52,043 nucleotides of DNA from Acidobacteriota bacterium (lineage in GTDB: Bacteria > Acidobacteriota > Terriglobia > Bryobacterales > Bryobacteraceae): NCBI GenBank assembly GCA_018268835.1, contig JAFDVU010000033.1:1-52043 (forward strand), given 5' to 3'. Both the position numbers and the translations under genes were made by a program. Positions within the stretch are counted from its first letter, which is position 1; each line of letters starts with the position of its first letter. Below the pieces are notes generated by a model, which was given only the letters and a program-made list of their open reading frames with translations, had not been told where the DNA came from and searched no databases. This document shows, piece by piece, positions 1-10,583 of this stretch.

Positions 1-842
1 CCGAGTTCGCCGTCGATCTGCACCAGCGCGCTCTCCTCCCCCACGGATCGCACCGCCGCCTCGCGCGCCCGCAGCACCGTCACCCCGCGACGGCCCTCCA
101 GCCGGCCCATTACCATCCCGGCGAAGTAGGGCACGAAGCGCAGCGCGCTCCGCCCTTCGAACAGCACCACCTCGAAGGAATCCTCCAGCAGAGTCACCTG
201 CCGCGCGATCTCGAAATCGCCGCCGTAATTGCGCACCCGCGCGAACAGTGCGAAACCGCAGGTCCGCTTCACACCTTCGATTTCGACCTCGAACTGCGCC
301 AGACGGCGGCCCACCAGGCTCCAGCCGGCCACCCAGTAGGCGAACTTGCCGGTCCTCGCCTTCAGCCCGGGGTTTACCTTGCCCACGATGTGCGCATCCA
401 GTCCGATCCCCGCCATCAGCAGGAAGTGGCGGGTCTGGCCATCGCCGAACGTCAGCCGGCCCGCCGCTACGCCCCGCGCCTGCCATTCGTGCAGCCGCCG
501 CGCCGCCTGCACCGGGTCGCGACCCAACTTCATCTCGGTAGCCAGTACGTTGGCCGTGCCCGCGGGCAGCACCGCCAGCGGCACCTCGCTGCCCACCATG
601 CCTTCCGCTGCTTCGTTTACGGTGCCGTCGCCGCCCGCCACTACGATCAGGTCCGCGCCGCGCGCGATCTGCTTCCGCGCGATCTCGCCCGCCGTCCGCG
701 GTCCGGTCGTCGGGGCGGGAGTCACCCGATGGCCCGCGTCGCGCAGCGCCTTCTCCGCCCGGTGTATCAGCGAGCCGTCCGAACGCAGGATCCGGCCCGC
801 ACGGGGATTGTAGATGAGGACGGCGTCTTTATATGTCTGAAT
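1..842 (-). CDS. Diacylglycerol kinase / YegS-like lipid kinase, C-terminus cut by the window edge
   Basis: Lipid kinase of the DAGK catalytic family, which phosphorylates diacylglycerol or a related lipid with ATP at the membrane. The N-terminal nucleotide-binding motifs are clear: the NPRAG segment near residues 12-16, the GGDGT signature near 70-74, then LPAGTANVLATE. The reading frame continues to base 1 (around IDGE, typical of the C-terminal lobe), so only the last residues are missing. The start is odd. The conserved N-terminus lies between an upstream TAA and the kinase motifs with no ATG, GTG or TTG. The only workable initiators are ATT (840-842) or ATC (843-845), preceded by GGAG. 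The first GTG in frame (723-725) would remove the NPRAG motif. Divergent from ligA with about 50 bp between them. Family assignment is confident; substrate and exact start are not. Confidence 0.85.
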   Translation of the reverse strand, partial: MQTYKDAVLIYNPRAGRILRSDGSLIHRAEKALRDAGHRVTPAPTTGPRTAGEIARKQIARGADLIVVAGGDGTVNEAAEGMVGSEVPLAVLPAGTANVLATEMKLGRDPVQAARRLHEWQARGVAAGRLTFGDGQTRHFLLMAGIGLDAHIVGKVNPGLKARTGKFAYWVAGWSLVGRRLAQFEVEIEGVKRTCGFALFARVRNYGGDFEIARQVTLLEDSFEVVLFEGRSALRFVPYFAGMVMGRLEGRRGVTVLRAREAAVRSVGEESALVQIDGEL

Positions 843-874
843 GATATTCGCTCCCGGCGTGGTTTCCTCGTTAA

Positions 875-2875
<2,001 letters not shown>

Positions 2876-2881
2876 CGCGCG

Positions 2882-2904
2882 GCAGGCCCCGAAGCCTGCG
2901 CTAC
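2882..2904. repeat. Hairpin-forming intergenic element, GTAGCGCAGG type
   Basis: Six bases after the ligA stop lies GCAGGC-CCCGAA-GCCTGC, a perfect 6-bp stem with a 6-base loop. Read on the minus strand the segment begins GTAGCGCAGGCTTCG. A related string follows another stop codon at 46125-46147. No T-run follows, so it may be a dispersed palindromic repeat rather than a rho-independent terminator. Confidence 0.45.
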
Positions 2905-2932
2905 CCTGGCAGTATAAGAGTCTGTATTTCCC

Positions 2933-4465
2933 ATGATCACTCTTCCACTCTCCCTCTCCCGCAGAACCATCCTGTCCGCGGCCATGATTGCGGCAGGCAC
3001 GTTCGCCGTCTACGCCCAGGAGGCCAAGCCAACCGCCGCCCCCCCGGCGGCCGCCGCCGACGCCAAAACTCCTCCGCCGGAAAAGGAGCCGCCCCTTCCC
3101 CCCGATGCCCACGCGACCCAGAGCATCACGCTGGACGGCAAAACCCTGAACTACACCGTCACCGTAGGCACGCTGCCCGTCTACGCCCGCGACGGCAAGA
3201 AGAGCGCCGAAGTCGTCTACACGGCCTACATCGTGGAAGGCGCGGACCGGCCCGTGACCTTCGCCCTCAACGGCGGACCCGGCGCCTCCAGCGTGTTCCT
3301 GAATTTCGGCGCCATCGGGCCCAAACACATCGGGTTCGGCGACCAGGGCGATAGCCCCTCCGATCCCGCCACCCTCAAGGACAATCCCGGCACCTGGCTG
3401 GACTTCACCGACCTGGTCTTCATCGATCCCGTCGGTACCGGCTTCAGCCGCTCGCTGGTCTCCGCCGATGAAACCAAAAAGCAGTTCTACTCCACCGACG
3501 AGGACATTCACTACCTCTCGCGCGTCATCTACGACTGGCTGGTGAAGAACGGCCGCTTGACTTCGCGGAAATACTTCGCCGGCGAAAGCTACGGCGGATA
3601 CCGCGGCCCGCGCATCACGCACTACCTGCAATCCCAGCTCGGCGTGGCCCTGAACGGCGTGGTGCTGGTCTCTCCCTACCTCAACCCCACGCAATCCGAC
3701 AACGGCAACCTCTCCCCCATTCCGTGGATGATGACGCTGCCTTCGATCGCCGCCGCCCACCTGGAGCGCGAACACAAACTCACTCCCGAGGCGATGGCCC
3801 AGGTGATCGCCTACACGCGCGGCGAGTACGCCACCGACCTGCTCAGGGGGCGCTCCGATCCGCAGGCGCTGCCGCGCATCGTCAAGCGCGTCACCGAAAT
3901 GACCGGCCTTGAGGAGGAATTCGTGCGGCGCTCCGGCGGACGGCTCGAAATCGGCGCCTACCTGCGCGAGGTCTTCCGCGCGCAGGGCAAAATCGGCAGC
4001 GTCTACGATTCCAACGTGACCTCCTTCGACCCGTTCCCCTTCGCCCCCGAGCAGCGCTCCAACGATCCCATGTTGGAAAGCATCATCGCGCCGACCACCA
4101 CCGCCATGGTGGACTTCGTCACCCGCGTCGTCGGCTGGAAAACGCTCGCGCGCTACCACACCCTCAGCTACGAAGTGAACGGCCAGTGGGATAACGACAG
4201 CCGCGCCCTCCGCGCGGGCGCCGTGGGCGACCTGCGGCAGGCGGTGGCCACCGACCCGAAACTGCGCGTCCTCATCGCGCACGGCTGGAACGATCTTTCC
4301 TGCCCCTTCATGGGCTCGTTGCTGACCGTGGACCAGATGCCGGTGATGGGCGATGCCGCGCGCGTCTCCGTGCACGAGTATCCCGGCGGCCACATGTTCT
4401 ACAGCCGCCCGGACAGCCGGTCCGCGCTGCGCGGCGACGTTCGCGCCATGTTCGCGAAGCACTGA
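2933..4465 (+). CDS. Exported S10-family serine carboxypeptidase-like protein
   Basis: Alpha/beta-hydrolase of peptidase family S10, which removes C-terminal residues from peptides at the cell surface or in the periplasm. The N-terminus carries an SRRTIL twin-arginine-like motif followed by a hydrophobic stretch and an AQ cleavage region, then a Pro/Ala-rich linker. Family marks follow: NGGPGASS (oxyanion region), GESYGG with catalytic Ser219, an Asp at 454 in the HGWND segment and His487 in YPGGHMF. Length (510 aa) fits bacterial S10 members. It follows ligA by 57 bp, and a TATAAG box at 2913-2918 suggests its own promoter, although no -35 is evident. Substrate unknown. Confidence 0.9.
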   Translation: MITLPLSLSRRTILSAAMIAAGTFAVYAQEAKPTAAPPAAAADAKTPPPEKEPPLPPDAHATQSITLDGKTLNYTVTVGTLPVYARDGKKSAEVVYTAYIVEGADRPVTFALNGGPGASSVFLNFGAIGPKHIGFGDQGDSPSDPATLKDNPGTWLDFTDLVFIDPVGTGFSRSLVSADETKKQFYSTDEDIHYLSRVIYDWLVKNGRLTSRKYFAGESYGGYRGPRITHYLQSQLGVALNGVVLVSPYLNPTQSDNGNLSPIPWMMTLPSIAAAHLEREHKLTPEAMAQVIAYTRGEYATDLLRGRSDPQALPRIVKRVTEMTGLEEEFVRRSGGRLEIGAYLREVFRAQGKIGSVYDSNVTSFDPFPFAPEQRSNDPMLESIIAPTTTAMVDFVTRVVGWKTLARYHTLSYEVNGQWDNDSRALRAGAVGDLRQAVATDPKLRVLIAHGWNDLSCPFMGSLLTVDQMPVMGDAARVSVHEYPGGHMFYSRPDSRSALRGDVRAMFAKH

Positions 4466-4505
4466 GCCGCCCCGGGGCCGGCGCCCCCGCTTCGCCCGGG
4501 CTTCC

Positions 4506-4519
4506 TGCAAACGTTTGTG
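4506..4519. promoter_or_regulatory. LacI/GalR-type operator
   Basis: TGCAAACGTTTGTG contains the perfect 10-bp palindrome CAAACGTTTG and matches the LacI/GalR half-site pattern TGnAAnCG with the central CG. It lies 44 bp before the LacI-family gene at 4563 and overlaps the likely -35 box, which is the geometry expected for autorepression. Confidence 0.65.
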
Positions 4520-4543
4520 AATTCTCCCGCGGCGGGTTATACT
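4515..4543 (+). promoter_or_regulatory. Sigma-70-type promoter of the lacI-GHL operon
   Basis: TTGTGA (4515-4520) and TATACT (4538-4543) are separated by 17 bp, close to the housekeeping consensus. The -35 overlaps the right half of the operator palindrome. The start codon is 20 bp downstream of the -10. Confidence 0.6.
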
Positions 4544-4562
4544 TGTACCGCCTATAACCCTT

Positions 4563-5570
4563 ATGCCGGTGACTATCAAGGACGTAGCCCGGGAATCGGG
4601 CGTGAATGTATCCACCGTGTCCCGCGCGCTGAACGGCGAGTACGGCGTACATGCGGACACTCGTGAGATGGTGGCCGCCGTGGCCCGCCGCCTGGGTTAC
4701 CGCCCCAACCGCGTCGCGCGCGGGCTGGTGACCGGGCGCTCTCACACCCTCGGACTCGTCGTCAGCGACATCCGCAATCACTTTTTCGCCGAGGTCGCGC
4801 GCGGCGCCGAAGACGCCGCCTGCCGCGCCGGGCACGACCTGATCCTCTGCAACAGCGATCTCGACCCCGACAAGCAGATGCGCTACATGCAGTCGCTGCT
4901 CGAAAAGCGCGTGGACGGCATCCTCATGAATTCCGTCTCCGTGCTCAGCCGCGCGCAGCAGGAGCAGCTCGCCGCTATGGGAGTCGCCATCGTCCTGCTC
5001 AACCGCACCGCGCCGCGCGGCGTCTTCTCCACCGTCTGCGCCGACAACCGCGGCGGCGGCAGGCTGGCCGCCGAGTATCTGCTGAAACTCGGCCACCGCC
5101 GCATCGCCCACCTCACCGGTCCGCGGCATCACGGCAATATGACCGATCGCGCCCGCGGCTTCGTGCGCGCGCTCTCCGCCGTGCCGCAGCCCGTGGAGCC
5201 GGTGATGATCTACGGCCGGAACGATTTCACCGGCGGCTACGAGATGGGCCGCGAACTCCTCGCCCGGCATCCCGAAGTCACCGCGGTCTTTGCCGCCAGC
5301 GACACCATGGCGTTCGGCGCCATCCGGGCCTTCATCGAGGCCGGCCGCCGCATCCCCGGCGACCTCTCCGTCATCGGCTTCGACGATATCGAACTCGCCG
5401 CCATCGTCAACCCTCCCCTGACCACCATCTACCAGCCCAAGTACGAAATCGGCGAGGCCGCGGTCGAAATCCTGCTCCGCCACGCCGACCGCAAAAAGCC
5501 GCACGCGCCCGAGCACCGCGTCTTCGACGTGCGCCTCGTGGAACGCCAATCCTGCAAGCCGAGGGACTGA
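4563..5570 (+). CDS. LacI-family transcriptional regulator
   Basis: DNA-binding sugar-responsive repressor. Residues 1-50 form the LacI helix-turn-helix and hinge (IKDVARESGVNVSTVSRALN, then LGYRPNRVARGL). The rest is the periplasmic-binding-protein-like effector and dimerisation domain ending in FDDIELA and PPLTT, as in PurR/CcpA relatives. Length (335 aa) is standard. A palindromic operator overlaps its promoter, so autoregulation is likely. The stop shares a base with the ATG of the glycosidase-like gene, so the two are translationally coupled and the regulator probably senses a product of that enzyme. The inducer is not identifiable from sequence. Confidence 0.95.
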   Translation: MPVTIKDVARESGVNVSTVSRALNGEYGVHADTREMVAAVARRLGYRPNRVARGLVTGRSHTLGLVVSDIRNHFFAEVARGAEDAACRAGHDLILCNSDLDPDKQMRYMQSLLEKRVDGILMNSVSVLSRAQQEQLAAMGVAIVLLNRTAPRGVFSTVCADNRGGGRLAAEYLLKLGHRRIAHLTGPRHHGNMTDRARGFVRALSAVPQPVEPVMIYGRNDFTGGYEMGRELLARHPEVTAVFAASDTMAFGAIRAFIEAGRRIPGDLSVIGFDDIELAAIVNPPLTTIYQPKYEIGEAAVEILLRHADRKKPHAPEHRVFDVRLVERQSCKPRD

Positions 5571-7732
5571 TGAAAATCAATCGACGTGAACTGCTCGAAA
5601 GCGCCGGATGGGCTTTGGCCGCTTCCTGCGCGCCCGCCGCCATGGCCACGGATCCCGCGCCCCAACCGGATTGGATCCGCACCTGCCGCGCCCTCATCTG
5701 CGAGGCGTACAACCCGCCCTTCTACCCCTCGCTCGATTTCCGCGCCCCTCGCGCGCTGGAGATCGCCCGCGCGCTCAACGCCGATTCCCTGCGCTACCCC
5801 GCCGCTTCCTACTTCGCCTACTTCCCTACCAAATCCGGCTATCCGGTCCATCCCGAGCTTAAAGGCGACCCCATGCGCGAGACCGCCGATCTCTGCCGCC
5901 GCGACGGCATCCGGCTCATCGCGTACGTGCCGCTCAACCACCCCTTCATGGATGCGTCCTCCAAAGATCCGCGCTACCAGGAATGGTGCAAGCGCACCGC
6001 CGGCGGCGCCCCCATGACCACCGAGCACTACGGCTTCGCGAAATACTTCGAGGGATGCCTGAACTCTCCCGTGCGCGACGTGATCCGCGCGTTGGTAGGC
6101 GAGGTGCTCACCCAATACCCGGTAGATGTGATGTACTTCGACGGGCCTTACCAGGGAATGCAGATGGCCAAAGAGTACTGCCACTGCAAGTACTGCGAAG
6201 CCGCCTACCGCAAGCGCTTCGGCAAGCCCGTGCCGGATCAGTCCGCCAAGCTCTCGCGCGACGACGAAATCCAGTACACCAACTGGATGGCGAAGGAAGT
6301 GGTCATCGCCTTCCTCGCCGAGGTCCGCCGGACGATCCGCGACACGCGCGACGTGCCCGTGCTGTTCAACGATACGTCCCTGCTCAGCAAACGCGAGTGG
6401 CGCAACCGCGCCATCCCGGTGGTGGACGGCTTCATGTTCGAAGCCGCCGAAACACCCGAGGACAAGCTCTTCAACCTGCAACTCGGCCACTCCACCGGCA
6501 AGGTCATCTGGACCTACGTCGGCTCCCACACCGAGTACAACCGCGAGCACATGAAGAATGAACGCGTGCGCGGCTGGTTCAGTTATCCCGTGGAAAGCCA
6601 GGAAACGCTCATCGACGGCGCCACCGCGCTCGCCGGCACCGCCGGCATCGTCTACTGGGGCCTCAGCCGCTTCTTCTATCAGCCCCAGCCCCCCACCGCT
6701 TACGATAGCGGCCGCTACGTCAAAGAGACCTTCGACTTTTCCGAAAAGCACCGGCAACTCTTCAGCGAGGTCAATCCCCTGCCCGTCGCCGGCATCCTGG
6801 TGGGCGACCAGACCATCGACTGGTACTCCGGCAAACACTACGTTCCCAAGGGCTACGAGAACTACTATCACGGCGCGTGGCAGATCATGAAGGACCTCTC
6901 CTACGACGCCGAGCCCTTCCTCGATTACCTGATGACACCGGAGCAGCTCAAGCGCTACTACCTGGTCTGGGCGCCCAACGCCGCGTGTCTCAGCGACCGG
7001 CAGTGCGCCATGCTGCGCGACTACGTCGCCGGCGGCGGTATGCTGATTGCGACCCACCTGACCAGCGTCGCCGACGAGTACGGCAAGGTGCGCCCCAATT
7101 TCGGGCTCGCCGATGTCTTCGGCGCGAAGTTCGATTCCCCCGAACCCGTCGAGATCCCCGATCTCTACCTCCGGCTCCCCGGCGGCGAAGAAATCCCGCA
7201 GGATCCGCAGGTGCTCCGCTTCACCCACACTGGCGGAGGCACGGTCCTGGCCGAAACCATCGACCGCGGACACCGCGCCAACCTCGGCCCCGCCATCGTG
7301 CGCAACGCCTTCGGCAAAGGGCAGGTGATCTACATCGGCTCCGGTCTCGACGCCGTCTACGCCGAAACCCGCATGAAGCGGATGCGCGAGTACCTGGCCT
7401 CGCTGATCGAGCCCCTCATGCAGCCGCACCGCGTCTACGAGGTCGAATGGCGGAGCGGCCTGCTGCCCCACTTCACGGTGTCTCGCGATACGCTGCTGCT
7501 GCACCTGCTCGCCGACACCGGCAACAAGTTCAAGAAACTCCGCGCCCGCGAGGAGTTCCTGCCGCTCGAGAACGTGAAGGCGCGGATCCGCATTCCTCAG
7601 AACCGTACGGTGCAATCGGTCTCGCTCCTGCGTGCCGGAACCCGCGTGAGCGCCGTCCCCCGCGGCGAGTGGCTGGAACTCACCGTCCCCCGCGTCTTCG
7701 TCCACGAAGCCGTGCGGGTGGACCTGGCATAG
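5570..7732 (+). CDS. Tat-exported glycosidase-like protein (GHL6-type barrel plus beta-galactosidase trimerisation-like domain)
   Basis: Likely exported carbohydrate-active enzyme. The N-terminus has a twin-arginine motif (NRRELLESAG) and an Ala-rich hydrophobic segment. Residues about 40-390 resemble the hypothetical glycoside hydrolase 6 barrel: AYVPLNHPFMD, a VMYFDGPY strand end, and a Cys-rich CHCKYCEAAY segment. Residues about 400-600 resemble the class-I-amidotransferase-like trimerisation domain of GH42 enzymes (LRDYVAGGGMLIATH). This is inference from sequence pattern: I cannot assign the catalytic residues or substrate. The ATG overlaps the stop of the LacI gene by one base. The downstream ParDE-like pair, transporter and dehydratase lie on the same strand. 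Confidence 0.72.
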   Translation: MKINRRELLESAGWALAASCAPAAMATDPAPQPDWIRTCRALICEAYNPPFYPSLDFRAPRALEIARALNADSLRYPAASYFAYFPTKSGYPVHPELKGDPMRETADLCRRDGIRLIAYVPLNHPFMDASSKDPRYQEWCKRTAGGAPMTTEHYGFAKYFEGCLNSPVRDVIRALVGEVLTQYPVDVMYFDGPYQGMQMAKEYCHCKYCEAAYRKRFGKPVPDQSAKLSRDDEIQYTNWMAKEVVIAFLAEVRRTIRDTRDVPVLFNDTSLLSKREWRNRAIPVVDGFMFEAAETPEDKLFNLQLGHSTGKVIWTYVGSHTEYNREHMKNERVRGWFSYPVESQETLIDGATALAGTAGIVYWGLSRFFYQPQPPTAYDSGRYVKETFDFSEKHRQLFSEVNPLPVAGILVGDQTIDWYSGKHYVPKGYENYYHGAWQIMKDLSYDAEPFLDYLMTPEQLKRYYLVWAPNAACLSDRQCAMLRDYVAGGGMLIATHLTSVADEYGKVRPNFGLADVFGAKFDSPEPVEIPDLYLRLPGGEEIPQDPQVLRFTHTGGGTVLAETIDRGHRANLGPAIVRNAFGKGQVIYIGSGLDAVYAETRMKRMREYLASLIEPLMQPHRVYEVEWRSGLLPHFTVSRDTLLLHLLADTGNKFKKLRAREEFLPLENVKARIRIPQNRTVQSVSLLRAGTRVSAVPRGEWLELTVPRVFVHEAVRVDLA

Positions 7733-7797
7733 CGCCCGCATCGAGCCGTTCATGAGAACAGTTGCTAATAGGTCATAAACTTCGGTAACGTGAAGCC

Positions 7798-7804
7798 AGG
7801 AGAA
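7798..7804 (+). promoter_or_regulatory. Ribosome binding site fixing the GTG start of the ParD-like antitoxin
   Basis: AGGAGAA lies 5-9 bases before GTG 7810 and supports that GTG as initiator. No ATG is available at the N-terminus of the ribbon-helix-helix domain. Confidence 0.6.
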
Positions 7805-7809
7805 TTCCA

Positions 7810-8082
7810 GTGCCAAATGTGACCATATCGCTGCCGGAGCCTCTCAAGGAATTTGTCGAAAGCGAGATGGCGGTCCGGGGATACGGAAATGTCAGTGAGT
7901 ATTTCCGATCCCTGCTGCGCGAAGCCCAGGTGAAAGCGCGCGAGACTCGTCTAGAGGAGTTACTCCTGGAGGGGCTTGCCTCTGGAGAAGAGATCCCGCT
8001 GGACTCCCGGTTCTGGAAGGACCTGCGCGGCGAGGCAATGTCGATGATCGAAGAAAGAAAGAAGCGGAAGCGGCGAAAGTGA
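7810..8082 (+). CDS. ParD-like ribbon-helix-helix antitoxin
   Basis: Antitoxin of a type II toxin-antitoxin pair: the N-terminal RHH domain binds the operon promoter and the C-terminal tail masks the toxin. The 90-residue product starts with NVTISLPEPLKEFVE and then GYGNVSEYFRSLLRE, the ParD/CopG signature. The C-terminus is strongly basic (ERKKRKRRK). GTG start with a good AGGAGAA site. The last four bases overlap the GTG of the ParE-like toxin (GTGA overlap), so the pair is coupled. A weak TTGCTA/TAACGT pair at 7762-7791 may be its promoter. Confidence 0.9.
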   Translation: MPNVTISLPEPLKEFVESEMAVRGYGNVSEYFRSLLREAQVKARETRLEELLLEGLASGEEIPLDSRFWKDLRGEAMSMIEERKKRKRRK

Positions 8083-8405
8083 ACCGCGTCATTCGCCCGG
8101 CGGCACGCGCGGATATCATCCGGCAATTCCGCTACTACCTGCTCGACCGGCAAGCCCCAGACGCAGCCCTGCGGTTTCTGGACTCGGTCGAGAAGACCAT
8201 CGGGGAAGTGGGCCGCCATCCCGCGGCGGGCGCTCCCCGCAGAATGCCCGCCCTTCCCGGTCTGCGCTCCTGGCCAGTGGCTGGTTTTGACGAGATCCGT
8301 GTCTTTTACGTCGCCACCGAACAGTCGGTGAGCATTGTTCGAGTGCTTCACGGACGCCGCGATCTGCGGCACATTTTGGGCCGCGACCACCCCGATGCCG
8401 ACTAG
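8079..8405 (+). CDS. ParE-like toxin (RelE/ParE superfamily)
   Basis: Type II toxin of the ParE branch; characterised ParE proteins poison DNA gyrase. The 108-residue product shows the usual pattern: AARADIIRQFRYYLLDR, a central FLDSVEKTIGEVGRHPAAG, then GLRSWPV and a C-terminal VLHGRRDLRHIL. GTG start inside the antitoxin stop. The stop codon lies inside the first codons of the downstream MFS gene (ATG at 8395), so the pair is embedded in what looks like a catabolic operon. ParE rather than RelE activity is inferred from similarity. Confidence 0.88.
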   Translation: MNRVIRPAARADIIRQFRYYLLDRQAPDAALRFLDSVEKTIGEVGRHPAAGAPRRMPALPGLRSWPVAGFDEIRVFYVATEQSVSIVRVLHGRRDLRHILGRDHPDAD

Positions 8406-9630
8406 CCCTTCCCCTCTTCGCTGGCGCATGATCGCGCTCGCCTTCCTGGCGACGATGATCAACTACCTCGACCGGCAGACGCTCTCCGTCGCCGCGCCCA
8501 TCCTGCGCGCCGAGTTCCACATGTCCAACGAGGCCTACTCGCGGATCGTCAGCGCGTTCCTGTTTGCCTACACCATCATGAACGGACTCTCCGGCCCGCT
8601 CATCGATCGTCTCGGCACGCGCATCGGCTACGGCCTCTGCGTGCTCTGGTGGAGCCTCGCCGCCGCCCTGCACGCTGTCGCGCGCGGGCCTCTCAGCCTG
8701 GGCGCCTTCCGCTTTCTGCTGGGCATCGGCGAGGCGGGGAACTGGCCGGGCGCCGTCAAAGTGGTCGCCGAGTGGTTCCCCGAGCGCGAGCGCGCCATGG
8801 CCAGCGGCATCTTCAACTCCGGCTCGGCCGTGGGCGCCATCATCGCCCCGCCGCTGGTAGCGTTCCTGATCGAGGCCTTCGGCTGGCGCTTCGCTTTCGG
8901 CTGCGTCGGATTGGTGGGCCTGCTCTGGCTGGCCGCCTGGTTCGCCATCTATCGCACCCCCGCTGTCTCGTCCGAAGGCGCCCGCGACGCCGGCGACGAG
9001 CCTACCGTGCCCGTCGCGCGCCTGCTACGCATGCGCTTCGTCCAGGCCTTCACCGTTTCTAAAATCTTCATGGACCCGGTGTGGTACTTCTACATTTTCT
9101 GGTTCCCGGAATACCTGAACGCCACGCGCCACTTCAACCTCGCCGCCATCGGCAGGTTCGCCTGGATCCCGTTCGCCGTCGCCGGACTCGGCAACCTGCT
9201 CGGCGGCTGGCTCTCCGGCGCCCTGCTCGCCCGCGGACTCTCCGTCACGGTCGCGCGCAAGACCGCGGTCACCATCTTCGCCGCCCTTATGACCAGCGCC
9301 ATCCCCGCCGTGCTCGCGCCCCAGGCCTGGCAGGCCATTGCCCTGGTCTCCGTCGCCATGCTCGGCTACACCGGATGCCTCGCCAACATGCTCAGCTTCC
9401 CAGCCGACGTCTTCCCCAGAAGCACCGTGGCCAGCGTTTACGGACTCGCCAGCATGGGCTCCGGCTTCGGCGGCATGATCTTCACCCTCGTCACCGGATG
9501 GGCGGTGGACCACTATTCCTACACCCCGGTCTTCATCGGCTTCGGCATTCTCCCCCTGATCTGCGCGACAATTCTCTGGTTGTGGCTCGGCCCGCTGGAG
9601 AAAATGAACCTGGAGCGGAACCATGCGTGA
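8395..9630 (+). CDS. MFS transporter, ACS (hexuronate/anion:cation symporter) type
   Basis: Twelve-helix major facilitator of the inner membrane. The first helix contains NYLDRQTLSVAAP, followed by SAFLFAYTIMN and GEAGNWPGAVKVVAEWFPERERAMASGIFNSGS, which is the anion:cation symporter (ExuT/GudP-like) signature. Uptake of a hexuronate or other organic acid is therefore likely. The open frame extends back to 8335, but the ATG at 8395 is preferred because the longer form would lie inside the toxin gene. An ATG at 8428 is a further alternative. It overlaps the ParE-like stop by 11 bases and the dehydratase start by 8. Confidence 0.9.
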   Translation: MPTSPSPLRWRMIALAFLATMINYLDRQTLSVAAPILRAEFHMSNEAYSRIVSAFLFAYTIMNGLSGPLIDRLGTRIGYGLCVLWWSLAAALHAVARGPLSLGAFRFLLGIGEAGNWPGAVKVVAEWFPERERAMASGIFNSGSAVGAIIAPPLVAFLIEAFGWRFAFGCVGLVGLLWLAAWFAIYRTPAVSSEGARDAGDEPTVPVARLLRMRFVQAFTVSKIFMDPVWYFYIFWFPEYLNATRHFNLAAIGRFAWIPFAVAGLGNLLGGWLSGALLARGLSVTVARKTAVTIFAALMTSAIPAVLAPQAWQAIALVSVAMLGYTGCLANMLSFPADVFPRSTVASVYGLASMGSGFGGMIFTLVTGWAVDHYSYTPVFIGFGILPLICATILWLWLGPLEKMNLERNHA

Positions 9631-10552
9631 CGCCATCGCGCGCAATTACGAAATCATCCGGCCCTACATCCGCCGCACGCCGCTGATCGAAACCGATGCC
9701 GCGGATTTCGGCCTGCCGCCCGCCGCGCTCTCGCTCAAACTCGAGTTGATGCAGCACACCGGCTCCTTCAAGCCGCGCGGCGCCATCACCCACATGCTGA
9801 CGCGACCCGTGCCGCCGGCCGGCGTGGTGGCCGCTTCCGGAGGCAATCACGGAGTCGCCGTCGCCTGGGCCGCGATGAAGACCTCCAGGCCCGCCCGCAT
9901 CTTCGTCCCCGAGGTGGCTTCCCCTGCCAAGATGGAGCGCATCAAGGGCTACGGCGCCGATCTCGTGGTCACCGGACAGCGCTACAACGACGCGCTCCTG
10001 GCCAGCGAGCGCTGGGCCGCCGAATCCGGCGCCCTGCCGGTCCACGCCTACGACCAGCCCGAAACCATCCTCGGGCAGGGCAGCGTGGGACTCGAATTCG
10101 AGGAGCAGGACCCGCGGCTGAATACGCTGCTGGTAGCTTGCGGAGGCGGCGGCTTGATCGGCGGCATCGCCGCCTGGTATCAGGGCCGCGTACGCATCGT
10201 CGGGGTGGAGCCTGCCGGCGCCCCCACCCTCCACCGCGCGCTCGCGGCCGGCCGACCGGTGGATTGCGAAGCCGGCGGCATCGCCGCCGATTCGCTCGCG
10301 CCCAAACGCGTCGGTGCCCTCATGTTCCCGCTCGCGCAGCAGTGGGTAGAGCGCGTGGTCCTCGTCGAGGACGACGAGATCCGCGCCGCGCAGTCCGCAC
10401 TCTGGGAAACGCTGCGCATCGTCGCCGAGCCCGGCGGGGCCGCCGCCTTCGCCGCCTTGATCGCCCGCCGTTACATCCCCGCGCCCGGCGAACGCACCGG
10501 AGTCCTGGTCTGCGGCGCCAACACGACCGCGGTGAGATTCACGTATCCATGA
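9623..10552 (+). CDS. PLP-dependent serine/threonine dehydratase
   Basis: Fold-type II PLP enzyme that eliminates water from hydroxy-amino acids to give 2-oxo acids and ammonia. The PLP lysine is Lys50 in HTGSFKPRGA; SGGNHG follows, and the phosphate-binding glycine loop CGGGGLIGG is at 173-181. A GANTT segment near the end contacts the ring in relatives. At 309 aa it lacks the C-terminal regulatory ACT-like domain of biosynthetic IlvA, so a catabolic role is more likely. Substrate could be threonine, serine or 3-hydroxyaspartate. The start overlaps the MFS gene by 8 bases, suggesting coupled expression. Confidence 0.9.
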   Translation: MRDAIARNYEIIRPYIRRTPLIETDAADFGLPPAALSLKLELMQHTGSFKPRGAITHMLTRPVPPAGVVAASGGNHGVAVAWAAMKTSRPARIFVPEVASPAKMERIKGYGADLVVTGQRYNDALLASERWAAESGALPVHAYDQPETILGQGSVGLEFEEQDPRLNTLLVACGGGGLIGGIAAWYQGRVRIVGVEPAGAPTLHRALAAGRPVDCEAGGIAADSLAPKRVGALMFPLAQQWVERVVLVEDDEIRAAQSALWETLRIVAEPGGAAAFAALIARRYIPAPGERTGVLVCGANTTAVRFTYP

Positions 10553-10583
10553 ACCTGCGCGCCTCCGCGTCAGGCCTTTTCGC

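Noticed and set aside
5429..7816. A 795-codon open frame antisense to the glycosidase-like gene
   Set aside because: Same composition artefact; the plus-strand gene is coupled to lacI and has a Tat signal.
8335..8394. Longer N-terminus for the MFS transporter
   Set aside because: The 20 added residues lie in the ParE coding region and carry no membrane-protein character; ATG 8395 is better.
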